Source of the DNA: an uncultured Lachnospiraceae bacterium
Lineage (GTDB): Bacteria > Bacillota > Clostridia > Lachnospirales > Lachnospiraceae
Length of the DNA: 64,000 bases
NCBI GenBank assembly: GCA_947566645.1
Contig: CANOKL010000001.1
Span: 124,001-188,000 of the forward strand
Reading direction: 5' to 3'
The notes under the pieces: generated by a model
The model's input: the letters and a program-made list of their open reading frames with translations, nothing else
Told to the model about the DNA's origin: nothing
Databases searched by the model: none
Translations under genes and position numbers: made by a program
Shown here: piece after piece, positions 8,247-16,771 of the stretch
Position numbering within the stretch: position 1 is the stretch's first letter
Layout: the number at the start of each line of letters is the position of its first letter

Positions 8247-9135
8247 TATAGCTGCGTCCGTGCTGGCACGGCTCAAAAACAAAGCGGCTCAAAGCGGCAG
8301 AAGCTATCAGCTCTGCTTGCAACTCTTTTGCCAAGAGGAGTTTTTGCGCCGTTTGGAAAAGTCCAAGTATGCTGAAAACCTCGTGTTGAAAGGCGGCTTA
8401 TTCCTCTATTCCCTTACTGACTTTGATAGCCGAGTAACGGTTGATGTAGATTTTTTGCTTCGGAAAATACCCAATACACCGGAACAGTTAAAGGGTATAC
8501 TTGAGAAAATTATTGCAGTTCATACCGGCAATGATTTTGTTACCTTTGAGATAAAGGATGTTGCACCTATTGCCGCTGCGAAAAAATATGCTGGTATAGG
8601 TGCATCAATAGTTGCTCGTATAAAGAACACACGCACACCGTTTAGTATTGATTTCGGTGTTGGCGATGTCATCGTCCCAAAGCAGGAAAAACGAAAGATT
8701 CCAACGCAGCTTGAAGATTTCGACTCCCCAATGGTCAATACCTATTCCATTGAAACGACTGTTGCTGAAAAAATTGACGCAATCCTTAGCTTAATGGAGT
8801 TTTCCAGCCGTATGAAAGACTATTACGATATTTATTATCTTGCCAATAAGTTTGATTTTGACGGTAAGGTGTTGACCGAAGCACTCAGAAAAACCTTTCA
8901 GAACCGTGAGCACAATTTTACAGTAGAACAGTTTGAACAAGTTATGAGTTTCGATGAAGATACAGCAATGCAGAAAAAATGGAAAGCCTTTGTCCGTAAA
9001 ATCGACACGAAAACAGATGACTACAGTACCGTACTGAAAACAATAAAAGCCTTCCTGACAAAACCGTTTACAGCGGCGGTCGGGGGCAAAGAATTTACCC
9101 CAAAATGGTCTGCCAATAATGGCAAGTGGATATAA
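8239..9135 (+). CDS. AbiEii/AbiGii-family nucleotidyltransferase toxin
   Basis: 298 residues of the COG2253 nucleotidyltransferase family. The catalytic signature is present: 'LKGGLFLYSL' (Gly52, Gly53) and 'VTVDVDFLLRK' (Asp69, Asp71). Family members transfer nucleotides to tRNA or protein targets and stop growth upon phage infection (abortive infection). The start overlaps the antitoxin stop, implying translational coupling. The sequence appears intact. Together with the gene upstream it forms a complete AbiE-type module at the left of the defence cluster. Confidence 0.85.
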   Translation: MADIAASVLARLKNKAAQSGRSYQLCLQLFCQEEFLRRLEKSKYAENLVLKGGLFLYSLTDFDSRVTVDVDFLLRKIPNTPEQLKGILEKIIAVHTGNDFVTFEIKDVAPIAAAKKYAGIGASIVARIKNTRTPFSIDFGVGDVIVPKQEKRKIPTQLEDFDSPMVNTYSIETTVAEKIDAILSLMEFSSRMKDYYDIYYLANKFDFDGKVLTEALRKTFQNREHNFTVEQFEQVMSFDEDTAMQKKWKAFVRKIDTKTDDYSTVLKTIKAFLTKPFTAAVGGKEFTPKWSANNGKWI

Positions 9136-9148
9136 GGGAGAAAGAAAA

Positions 9149-9652
9149 ATGGAATGTAAAGATATATTGAATTTAATCGCAATAGTTGTAATTCCCATAG
9201 CTGCTGTCTTGATTGGACAGTATTTACAAAACAGAGCAGAAATAAGAAAAGATAAAATGCAGATTTTTAAGACACTTATGACCTCACGAATATATGGGTG
9301 GACACAGGAAAGCGTGCATTGTCTTAATATAATTGATATTGTGTTTGCAGATGATAAAACAGTTCGTGATGCTTGGAAAGATTTATATGACAAGTATTGC
9401 GTTCAAAACCCGGACGCAGCACAACTTAAAAAAATCCAAAATGCACAGTACAAATTGCTGGAAACTATATCGAAATCTCTTGGATATAAGGATAAGGTTA
9501 CTTGGGAAACAATTCAAAACCCATATGTTCCAGACGGAATGATTAAGCAATGGCAAGAGCAAGCTAAATCTCAACAAGCATATAATACTCTATTAAATAC
9601 AATGGCTAATATTGTGCCAAAGGAGCAGAAAAATACGGAGGGGCAGAAATGA
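9149..9652 (+). CDS. DUF6680 family membrane-anchored protein
   Basis: About 167 residues. An N-terminal membrane helix (about 5-22, 'ILNLIAIVVIPIAAVLIG') is followed by a short basic stretch and a cytoplasmic helical domain with 'KMQIFKTLMTSRIYG' and 'LNIIDIVFADDKTVRDAWK', the pattern I know from DUF6680 proteins. The function of that family is not established; members occur in accessory and defence regions. The ATG at 9149 is chosen because AAGGGAG (9134-9140) sits just upstream. It lies between the AbiE toxin and the type III methyltransferase (which starts at 9649, overlapping by 4 nt), so it is translated with them. Confidence 0.75.
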   Translation: MECKDILNLIAIVVIPIAAVLIGQYLQNRAEIRKDKMQIFKTLMTSRIYGWTQESVHCLNIIDIVFADDKTVRDAWKDLYDKYCVQNPDAAQLKKIQNAQYKLLETISKSLGYKDKVTWETIQNPYVPDGMIKQWQEQAKSQQAYNTLLNTMANIVPKEQKNTEGQK

Positions 9653-11280
9653 GTACGAATATATCAAAACAAAAGCGTGAAGATTTGCTTGCTAAAATCA
9701 AAGAGATTCGCAACTATATCGCTGCTGCACCGCAGGATGAGAATACGGGTAATCTTCTGTCCTATCTTTCTGAGCTTGAAAAAGATGTGAACGGCAAGAA
9801 ATATGGTCTTGTGTTTGAGGAGCATCGTGAGGAAATTGACGAGGTGTTGGACAACAATACGCCAGTGCTGACAGAGGACACGGGGATGTTCATCGACAAC
9901 GGCGGTCAAATGAATTTTCTCATTGAGGGCGATAATCTTGCTTCATTGAAGCTGTTAGAAAAAACGCATAAGGGCAAAATTGACCTTATCTATATTGATC
10001 CACCGTACAATACGGGAACAAAAGACTTTGTATATGATGATGCGTTTGTTGATACCACTGATGGTTTTAACCATAGTAAATGGCTGTCATTTATGAAACA
10101 ACGCCTCACGCTGTCGAAAAAGTTGCTTGCACCCTATGGAACGATTTTTATGTCCATAGATGACAATGAATTTTCGCAATTAAAACTATTATGTGATGAG
10201 GTCTTTGGAGCAAGCAATTGTGTAGGCACTATTCTATGGAAAAAGAAAACAAACGGTAATAATATGGGTTGGCTTCCTCCTGTACACGATTACATATTGT
10301 GCTACTCAAAAGAGATTGAAAAAATTTATGACTTAGGCTTCGAAGTTTCAGAAGAAGATATTCTTAAAAATTATAGCAACCCCGACAATGATCCTCGTGG
10401 ACCGTGGACAACTACAGACTTATCAGCAAATCATAAAGGACCGTATTTCCCTGTTACCAATCCAAAAACTGGAGATGTTTATTATCCTCCGGATGGAAGA
10501 TATTGGGTGTTTAATGAGCAGGAAATACAACGAAGGATAGCCGATGGAAGAATCATTTTTGGAAAAAGTGGAACAGCCCGACCGGTACAACGAGTATTTG
10601 CAAAAGATCGAAAATTTTCAAAGCGCAAAGCGGAATCTTGGTGGGATAATCACGGAATGAATGCAGATGCAACACAAGAATTAAAAGATATTTTTGGAGT
10701 TGCGAAAGTGTTTACACACCCCAAGCCGACTCAACTCATCAAAGATATTGTGACGATGTCGTGTAGCAAAACTGCAACTATTCTCGACTTTTTTGCAGGC
10801 TCCGGCACTACAGGACACGCCGTAATGAAGTTGAACGCCGAGGATGACGGTAATCGCTGCTTTATTCTCTGCACCAATAACGAAAACGGTATCTGCCGTG
10901 ATGTGACCTATGAGCGTATCAAGCGTGTCATCGACAAAGAGGGTTATGCTGCCTCACTGAAATATTATAAGGTAGACTATATCCCTATCTCTGACCGTAT
11001 GTACTATGAATATGCTGACGAACTTCTTTCTCATATTCGTGAATTGGTGGAACTGGAAAATAGTGTGAATTTTACGAGAAATTCCGAAATTGCCATCGTA
11101 CTGACCGAAGAAGAACTTGCTGATTTTATGGCGAATATCGAAGCCTATGACAAGTGCCGTAAACTGTATATGGGGCATGATCTGCTGCCTGATGAGGAGC
11201 AGGAAAAGTCCCTTGCTGATCACGGCATTGAGATCAATATTATTCCCGATTACTACTATCAGGATTTACAGGAGGTGTAA
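9649..11280 (+). CDS. mod: Type III restriction-modification methyltransferase (Mod)
   Basis: 543 residues. Motif IV DPPYNTG (117-123) precedes motif I 'DFFAGSGTTGHAVM' (380-393), the beta-class order typical of type III Mod subunits. These methylate adenine at N6 on one strand of an asymmetric site. The central 190-350 region, with much aromatic and charged residue, would be the target-recognition domain that sets specificity. GGAGG at about 9639 precedes the ATG. The res gene follows after 2 nt. It appears intact, so the host DNA may be methylated even though the partner nuclease is broken. Confidence 0.9.
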   Translation: MSTNISKQKREDLLAKIKEIRNYIAAAPQDENTGNLLSYLSELEKDVNGKKYGLVFEEHREEIDEVLDNNTPVLTEDTGMFIDNGGQMNFLIEGDNLASLKLLEKTHKGKIDLIYIDPPYNTGTKDFVYDDAFVDTTDGFNHSKWLSFMKQRLTLSKKLLAPYGTIFMSIDDNEFSQLKLLCDEVFGASNCVGTILWKKKTNGNNMGWLPPVHDYILCYSKEIEKIYDLGFEVSEEDILKNYSNPDNDPRGPWTTTDLSANHKGPYFPVTNPKTGDVYYPPDGRYWVFNEQEIQRRIADGRIIFGKSGTARPVQRVFAKDRKFSKRKAESWWDNHGMNADATQELKDIFGVAKVFTHPKPTQLIKDIVTMSCSKTATILDFFAGSGTTGHAVMKLNAEDDGNRCFILCTNNENGICRDVTYERIKRVIDKEGYAASLKYYKVDYIPISDRMYYEYADELLSHIRELVELENSVNFTRNSEIAIVLTEEELADFMANIEAYDKCRKLYMGHDLLPDEEQEKSLADHGIEINIIPDYYYQDLQEV

Positions 11281-11282
11281 CT

Positions 11283-13469
11283 GTGCAACTGAAAAATTTT
11301 CAATTATCGGCTGTAAAATCGCTTTTTGAGGCAATGGACAAGCCTACCTGCGACATTATCCTAAAAAGTCCTACGGGCAGTGGAAAGACGATTATTCTCA
11401 CCTATTTTATGCACCAGTATGTGCAGTCCTATCGTAATACTGTGTTTGTATGGCTTACTCCCGGAAAGGGTAATTTGGAGGAGCAGAGTAAGGAAAAGAT
11501 GGATAAGTATATCCACGCTGCTCAGACAAAGCTGCTCTCCGATGTCATGACGGGCGGCTTTGAAGAAAACGATAACTGTTTCATCAACTGGGAAAAGCTG
11601 ACGAAAAAGGGCAACAACGCCCTGAAAGACAGCGAACGCACCAACTTCTTGGAGCATATTGAGCACGCTCTGAACGCCGGTTTACATTTTATCGTCGTTG
11701 TGGACGAAAGCCATCAGAATAACACGGTGAAAGCGGATGAAATCATCCAGTATTTCCATACGGACAAGATTATCCGTTGTTCAGCTACGCCGAAAGGCAT
11801 CAAAAATGCGGAAATCATAGAAATTCCTGAAGCGGATGTTATTGCCGAGGGGCTTATCAAGAAAATGCTCATCATTAATGAGGATTTTCCGCAGCGTGTG
11901 GAAATGGAGAACGTCACCAACTATCTGTTGGAACAGGCGTATGCCAAACAGCGTAAAATCCGTGCGGAATTTCTTTCCGCCGGAAAGGACATCAATCCTT
12001 TGATCGTGGTGCAGATTCCAAACAAATCGGAGAAATTGCAGGACGATGTGGAACGCTGGTTTGAAACGCAAGGCGTAACCTATGAAAATGGTCAGCTTGC
12101 GGTGTGGCTCTCTGATATGCACGAAAACTTGGAGGGCATTGAAGAAATCAATGCTCCCTCTGTTGCTGTTATTATCAAGCAAGCTGTTGCCACAGGCTGG
12201 GACTGTCCGAGAGCCGCCATTTTGGTAAAGCTCCGTGACAATATGGATGAAACCTTTGAAATTCAGACCATTGGGCGTATTCGCCGTATGCCGGAGGCAC
12301 ACCACTACGGCAAAGATTTGCTGGATAGCTGTTATCTCTACACTTTCGATGAAAAATTCACCGCTGGTGTCAAGCTGAGCCTCGGCAAAGGGGCTTTAGA
12401 AGCAGCTACCCTGTTCCTTAAAAATGAGTATAAAGGCATCACCCTGACCTCCGAACAGAGAACGATGGTCACAGATCACCGCAATCCGAAAAAGGCTCTG
12501 CTCTCTGTAGCAAAGTATTTTGAAGAAAAATTCAAGACCGGCTCGAATAAGGCGGAGAACAAGACACGCTTGCAGACGGTGGGTTTTGAATTTAGCGCCG
12601 ATATTTTGCGTCACACCCTTTCGGGTGAAACTGCAACCTTGGATTTTGCTTCGGCAGATATGAATACGGTCATCATTACCGAAAAGCTGAATACCCACGA
12701 TCACGGTCATATGTATCATCAGAAGGTAGGTAAAATCGGTATGGAGATCGGAATGGAATACAGCTATATGAATACGATTATTCGTAAGCTGTTTGATCGC
12801 AATTTTACATACAGCCGTAAAATCCTCTCAATGGAGCCGAGAGAAGTCTACGCCTTTGTTATCAACAATGCCGATCTGCTACGCCATACGGTGCGTGAAG
12901 CGATGGCGGCGGAACTTGAACAGCTTACTCTTGATATTAACCAAGTATCAAAGGTGTCGTTCCATATTCCGCAATCTTGCCTGTTTACCTATGACGGTAC
13001 AGCAAAAACGCAGTTGGAAATGAAGAAAAATGTATATTAGGGCTACCTTTCCTCTGCGGAAGTTCGCTCCTCCTCGGAACGCAAATTCGAGAAATTCTGC
13101 GAAAAGTGCGATGCCGTGGAATGGGTATATAAAAATGGTGATAAAGGCAATGAGTATTTGTCCATCGTATATGCAGATAATTCGGACAAGCAGAAGAATT
13201 TCTATCCTGACTATATAATCAGCGTAAACGGTGAAGTTTGGATTGTGGAGACCAAGGGCGGCTTTGACCGCAGCGGCAATAGCCAAGATATTGACATTTT
13301 CACGCCGAAAAAATTTGCTGTGCTGAAAGATTATTTGGAACGCTACGGCTTAAAGGGTGGCATTGTCCGCTATGACGAAAAAAGTGAAGAACTGTGCATT
13401 TGTATGGACAGCTATTCCGAGGATATTAACAGCGATAGCTGGGTTGTACTGAGTGATATTTTGAAGTGA
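11283..13469 (+). pseudogene. res: Type III restriction enzyme Res subunit, interrupted by an in-frame TAG
   Basis: A GTG start at 11283 (GGAGG at 11271) opens a frame of 585 codons with SF2 helicase motifs: PTGSGKT (30-36), DESH (141-144) and a 'CSATPKG' motif III. It stops at TAG 13038-13040. The same frame then continues without another stop to 13469 and encodes the expected end of a Res protein: 'GYLSSAEVRSSSERKFEKFC', then a PD-(D/E)xK nuclease centre 'YPDYIISVNGEVWIVETKGG'. The full frame would be 728 sense codons less one. A single base change from CAG or AAG explains it. As it stands, helicase and nuclease parts are separate, so restriction is probably lost unless TAG is read through or the nuclease half is made separately. 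Confidence 0.85.
13116..13469 (+). CDS. Detached C-terminal nuclease part of Res (possible separate product)
   Basis: From a GTG at 13116, in the same frame as res, 117 residues begin MEWVYKNGDKG and contain the PD-(D/E)xK motif (Pro-Asp then Glu-Thr-Lys, about 27-45). No good ribosome-binding site precedes the GTG, so separate translation is doubtful. It is best viewed as the downstream part of the interrupted res gene. Confidence 0.45.
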   Translation: MEWVYKNGDKGNEYLSIVYADNSDKQKNFYPDYIISVNGEVWIVETKGGFDRSGNSQDIDIFTPKKFAVLKDYLERYGLKGGIVRYDEKSEELCICMDSYSEDINSDSWVVLSDILK

Positions 13470-13479
13470 GGTGAAAGTC

Positions 13480-14169
13480 TTGAAGATAACTGACCACAAG
13501 ATGTTAACTGAGTTTTCTCCCGCAAAAGTTCAATTTTTCAGAATAGATCCTGAAGATATATCAGCAACATTATCAGATATTTTGCGTACTCTTATGGACT
13601 TGTCTTGGCTCAGTAAATTCGATCAAGACTTTGAACAGAAAGCCTTTGCCTCCCGTGCAAAGAAAACTATTGATGATATTAAAGAAAAGTTTGACAAATG
13701 CGTTGATGACAGTATCAGCAAAGACGCCGGCGAGTATGTGGTATCTGAACTAGCCAGAGAAACTATGGTTTCTGAGTTGGACTATTTAGATATTCCTCTT
13801 GATGAGCTTGTTGGTAAGAAGCGCTCTGGGAATCCTGGGTTTGATTTTCATTCGCAGAATAAAATTACGAATACGGTTATTTTCGGTGAAGCAAAGTATG
13901 TTGCCGCTACAACAGCGTATTCATCGGCATTGCCACAAATTGTCGACTTTATCAAAGATGGAAAAGATGTTGAGGACCTTCCAGAATTAAAACCATTCTG
14001 TACAACATCGGCTTTGCAAAGAGCAGCCGTTGGAAGAAAGGGATTTTCTGCTGCATTTTCAGCAAAAACTACAAGCACAGACAAAATAATCGCTAACATC
14101 ACGAAACGCCCGGACTTTCAATCGTTAATTCAATACGAAGAACTCATTTTGGTGGCGGTGGACTTATGA
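13480..14169 (+). CDS. HamA-like nuclease of a Hachiman-type defence pair
   Basis: About 229 residues. The core is a PD-(D/E)xK-like centre: 'GNPGFDFHSQ' (Asp) then 14 residues on 'VIFGEAKY' (Glu, Lys), at 125, 140 and 142 if numbered from the GTG at 13471. This matches the effector nuclease of Hachiman systems (HamA, DUF1837), which is released by its helicase partner to degrade DNA. TTG 13480 with AGGTG at 13469-13473 is preferred; GTG 13471 is the alternative. The stop overlaps the helicase ATG (ATGA). The assignment rests on the motif, size and partner; other helicase-coupled nucleases remain possible. Confidence 0.6.
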   Translation: MKITDHKMLTEFSPAKVQFFRIDPEDISATLSDILRTLMDLSWLSKFDQDFEQKAFASRAKKTIDDIKEKFDKCVDDSISKDAGEYVVSELARETMVSELDYLDIPLDELVGKKRSGNPGFDFHSQNKITNTVIFGEAKYVAATTAYSSALPQIVDFIKDGKDVEDLPELKPFCTTSALQRAAVGRKGFSAAFSAKTTSTDKIIANITKRPDFQSLIQYEELILVAVDL

Positions 14170-16487
14170 ATACTGTTTTAAAAAAGGGCAATATCATTGC
14201 CAAAATCCGAAAAGGGGAAGATTTAGAGCAGATTATCGACTATGTCAAATCTGAAATTTATCAAAATGGTCCCAATAGCTCTGTGGTTTTAGAAATAGTT
14301 TCATATTTCAAATTGTTCCAACCAGAGTTTTTTAAGAAGGACGAGCAAGAAATCATTGCTACGATGGGGTTGTTTTTTAAACAACCCAAAATCGAAAGTC
14401 TGACTGGATCAGTCTTTGAAATGTATCATCAGCAACTCAAAGACGAATTTGGCAATGACTATACGCCAATGCAGGCGGATATTCTTAAGAAGATACGAGA
14501 TTTACAGTATTTTAGTTTTTCAGCACCAACAAGTACAGGGAAATCATTTGTATTTCGACATCTTATTACTGATTGTTCCAATGATGTGGTTGTCATCGTC
14601 CCTTCAAGAGCTCTCATTAACGAGTTCTACGACCGATTGAACAGTCTTGTAGACAGAAAAACTGTAAATGTCCTGACTTTTGTTGATAGGATTAATACAA
14701 AACACATTCACAGAAATATTTTCATACTGACACCTGAGCGTGCAAAAGAGCTGTTCAAAAATAAAGATTGGCTAAATATTGATTTGATTCTGTTTGATGA
14801 AGCCCAGCTCAGCGATGAACACTCGGTGCGAGGTCTCTATTTTGATAGTATTGTGAGGCGAGCACTAAAGTATTTTCCTGACGCAAAATTCGTTTTTGCA
14901 CATCCGTTCGTCGAAAATCCCGAAGCACAATTGCAGAAAAATGGAATTGAAATCATTGATACAACGGCAACATACAGCAATTATGAATTAAAAAATGTAG
15001 GACAGATTTTTTATACTCACGACACAACAAGCCAGAAATTCTATCATTTCGGTAGTGACCCTGCAACACTTGGAACACGCAAGCTGGAAGCAAACTTTGA
15101 TCCTATTGAGTCCGTACTGAAAAAGGGTGGTAGTGTACTGATCTATGTGCCAAAGTCGCACATTTACAGTAAGCAGATATATGGGCAATTTCAGAAGTAT
15201 ATTTCTATGTGCCAACCAATTGATGATCCTATTGCAATAAAAATGATAGATGAGCTAAAGGAGTATATTGGTGCTTCAACAACGGATAAGTTGTTTTATA
15301 ACTCTGATATGCTGGAAAAACTGAGATGCGGGATTGTTGTTCATCACGGTTCAATGCCATTGACAGCCCGTTTGATATTAGAGCATTTTACGCAGCAGGG
15401 CTTCTGTAAAATCTGTTTTGCTACTTCTACACTTGAGCAGGGAATTAATATGCCATTTGATGTGGTTTATCTTGACCGCTTCGAGGAGAGTAAGACACTG
15501 TCTGTCAAAAATCTGATTGGTAGAGCCGGTCGCTCTACCAACAAACCTGTATTTGATTTTGGTAGTGTCATTTTGCGACCAAATGCAATGAGTAGATTCC
15601 GAAAAGTGTACCGCAAGAAAAATACTCTTTCGTCAAAATCTCGATTAGATACCACAGACGATAAAATTGATGAGAAATATGAGGAATACAAAGAAGCAAT
15701 CAAAACAGGGGAATTTTCTGACGAGTATAATCTTACAAATAAAGATCTTGAGAAATTAAAATCAGATAGCGTTACTACGGTAGTCCCTACATTATTAGAT
15801 ATGATGTTTACTGATACAGGGTTTGTGTTGCCTAATACAGTCGCAAAAGAGGTTTATGAGGACTTTCAGTGCTTATACAAGCAGTACTTAGGTCGAGAAC
15901 TAACGGCAGCAGAAAAATTTGTTTTTGATTCCGCCATCAAAATAATGATATGGAAAGTGCACGGCAAAACATTTAGTAAGATTTGTCAAGAGAGATATGC
16001 TTATGTTTCCAATGTTGCTCAACGGCGATTATTGTCACGAACAGGTCAACAAGATCGTGCTGATAGCCTGACAGTTCGATACATAGCAGGCTATAGTGAT
16101 ATTCCAGATAAAGAATTGCGTACTTTCCCCTTATTCCCTGCTGAAACAAAGGGTAAAGATGTCGATTACGACCGTATTGTTTATGATACATATGATTTTC
16201 TCGATAAACTTATAGGGTTTAAGCTGAGCGATTTGTTCTATGCGGTTTTCCATCAGTATTATCTTGCGTATCAAGACGATCGTGCTGAGCGGTTGGCAAA
16301 GTACATCAAATATGGAACAGAAGACTCAACTGAGATATGGATGCTTCGATATGGATTCTCGTTTGAAGAAATTGAATGGCTGAAGCCTTGTGTTGAAAGT
16401 ATAGATCAAACGGAAATTAAATTTAATGAAGAAATTGAAAATCTCAGCGATGCTCAGAAAAGTAGTATTGCGAATTTTATTTTTTAA
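14166..16487 (+). CDS. HamB-like SF2 helicase of a Hachiman-type defence pair
   Basis: 773 residues, Ski2-like SF2 helicase. Motif I is SAPTSTGKS (119-127), motif Ia 'IVPSRALINEF' (about 144-154), motif II DEAQ (211-214), motif V 'FATSTLEQGINMP' (418-430) and motif VI 'NLIGRAGRS' (449-457). Where the SAT motif III is expected there is 'FAHPFVENPEAQ'. The long C-terminal region (about 480-773) is helical with no family I can name. In Hachiman systems HamB senses aberrant DNA and controls the HamA nuclease. The 4-nt overlap with the upstream nuclease gene supports a two-protein complex. Confidence 0.7.
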   Translation: MNTVLKKGNIIAKIRKGEDLEQIIDYVKSEIYQNGPNSSVVLEIVSYFKLFQPEFFKKDEQEIIATMGLFFKQPKIESLTGSVFEMYHQQLKDEFGNDYTPMQADILKKIRDLQYFSFSAPTSTGKSFVFRHLITDCSNDVVVIVPSRALINEFYDRLNSLVDRKTVNVLTFVDRINTKHIHRNIFILTPERAKELFKNKDWLNIDLILFDEAQLSDEHSVRGLYFDSIVRRALKYFPDAKFVFAHPFVENPEAQLQKNGIEIIDTTATYSNYELKNVGQIFYTHDTTSQKFYHFGSDPATLGTRKLEANFDPIESVLKKGGSVLIYVPKSHIYSKQIYGQFQKYISMCQPIDDPIAIKMIDELKEYIGASTTDKLFYNSDMLEKLRCGIVVHHGSMPLTARLILEHFTQQGFCKICFATSTLEQGINMPFDVVYLDRFEESKTLSVKNLIGRAGRSTNKPVFDFGSVILRPNAMSRFRKVYRKKNTLSSKSRLDTTDDKIDEKYEEYKEAIKTGEFSDEYNLTNKDLEKLKSDSVTTVVPTLLDMMFTDTGFVLPNTVAKEVYEDFQCLYKQYLGRELTAAEKFVFDSAIKIMIWKVHGKTFSKICQERYAYVSNVAQRRLLSRTGQQDRADSLTVRYIAGYSDIPDKELRTFPLFPAETKGKDVDYDRIVYDTYDFLDKLIGFKLSDLFYAVFHQYYLAYQDDRAERLAKYIKYGTEDSTEIWMLRYGFSFEEIEWLKPCVESIDQTEIKFNEEIENLSDAQKSSIANFIF

Positions 16488-16536
16488 ATTGAATGAATTT
16501 TGAGAACTCCTCACAATGTGTATTTGAACTTAACGC

Positions 16537-16569
16537 AACGGCGGCAAGGATTTTTTCCCTGCCGCCGTT
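16537..16569 (-). terminator. Hairpin at the end of tnpV
   Basis: AACGGCGGCA / TGCCGCCGTT, a 10-bp stem just beyond the stop of the tnpV 3' remnant. It also lies between converging hamB and tnpV, so it may act in both directions. Confidence 0.5.
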
Positions 16570-16574
16570 ATTTG

Positions 16575-16635
16575 TTAGCTATAAATCAAATCGGTATTTA
16601 CAATTTCTCTGGCTCTGCTACGAATGTTGTTCATT
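16575..16635 (-). pseudogene. tnpV: 3' remnant of tnpV, cut off by the RIT element
   Basis: Twenty minus-strand codons, MNNIRSRAREIVNTDLIYS and stop. TnpV proteins end in exactly this manner ('LMNNI...EIV...LIY'). The matching 5' part ends '...ENQMEWVGQ' at 20083, on the far side of the recombinase trio. Joining both sides gives a continuous frame. Confidence 0.8.
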
Positions 16636-16640
16636 CGACA

Positions 16641-16730
16641 AAAAATCCAAACTTTAAAGAAATCCAAACTTTTGCTCATAAACCCCAATGAATGCGGTGC
16701 TTTGAGAGCAAAAAGTTTGGATTTCTTTTT
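16641..16730 (+). repeat. Left terminal inverted repeat of the RIT element
   Basis: Contains AATCCAAACTTT twice in direct orientation and AAAGTTTGGATT once inverted, around the sequence CTCATAAACCCCAATGAATG. Nearly identical to the reverse complement of 19970-20062. Confidence 0.85.
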
Positions 16731-16771
16731 CTCTCTATCTCCAGTTATCATAAAGATGGAGGTGATAATAG

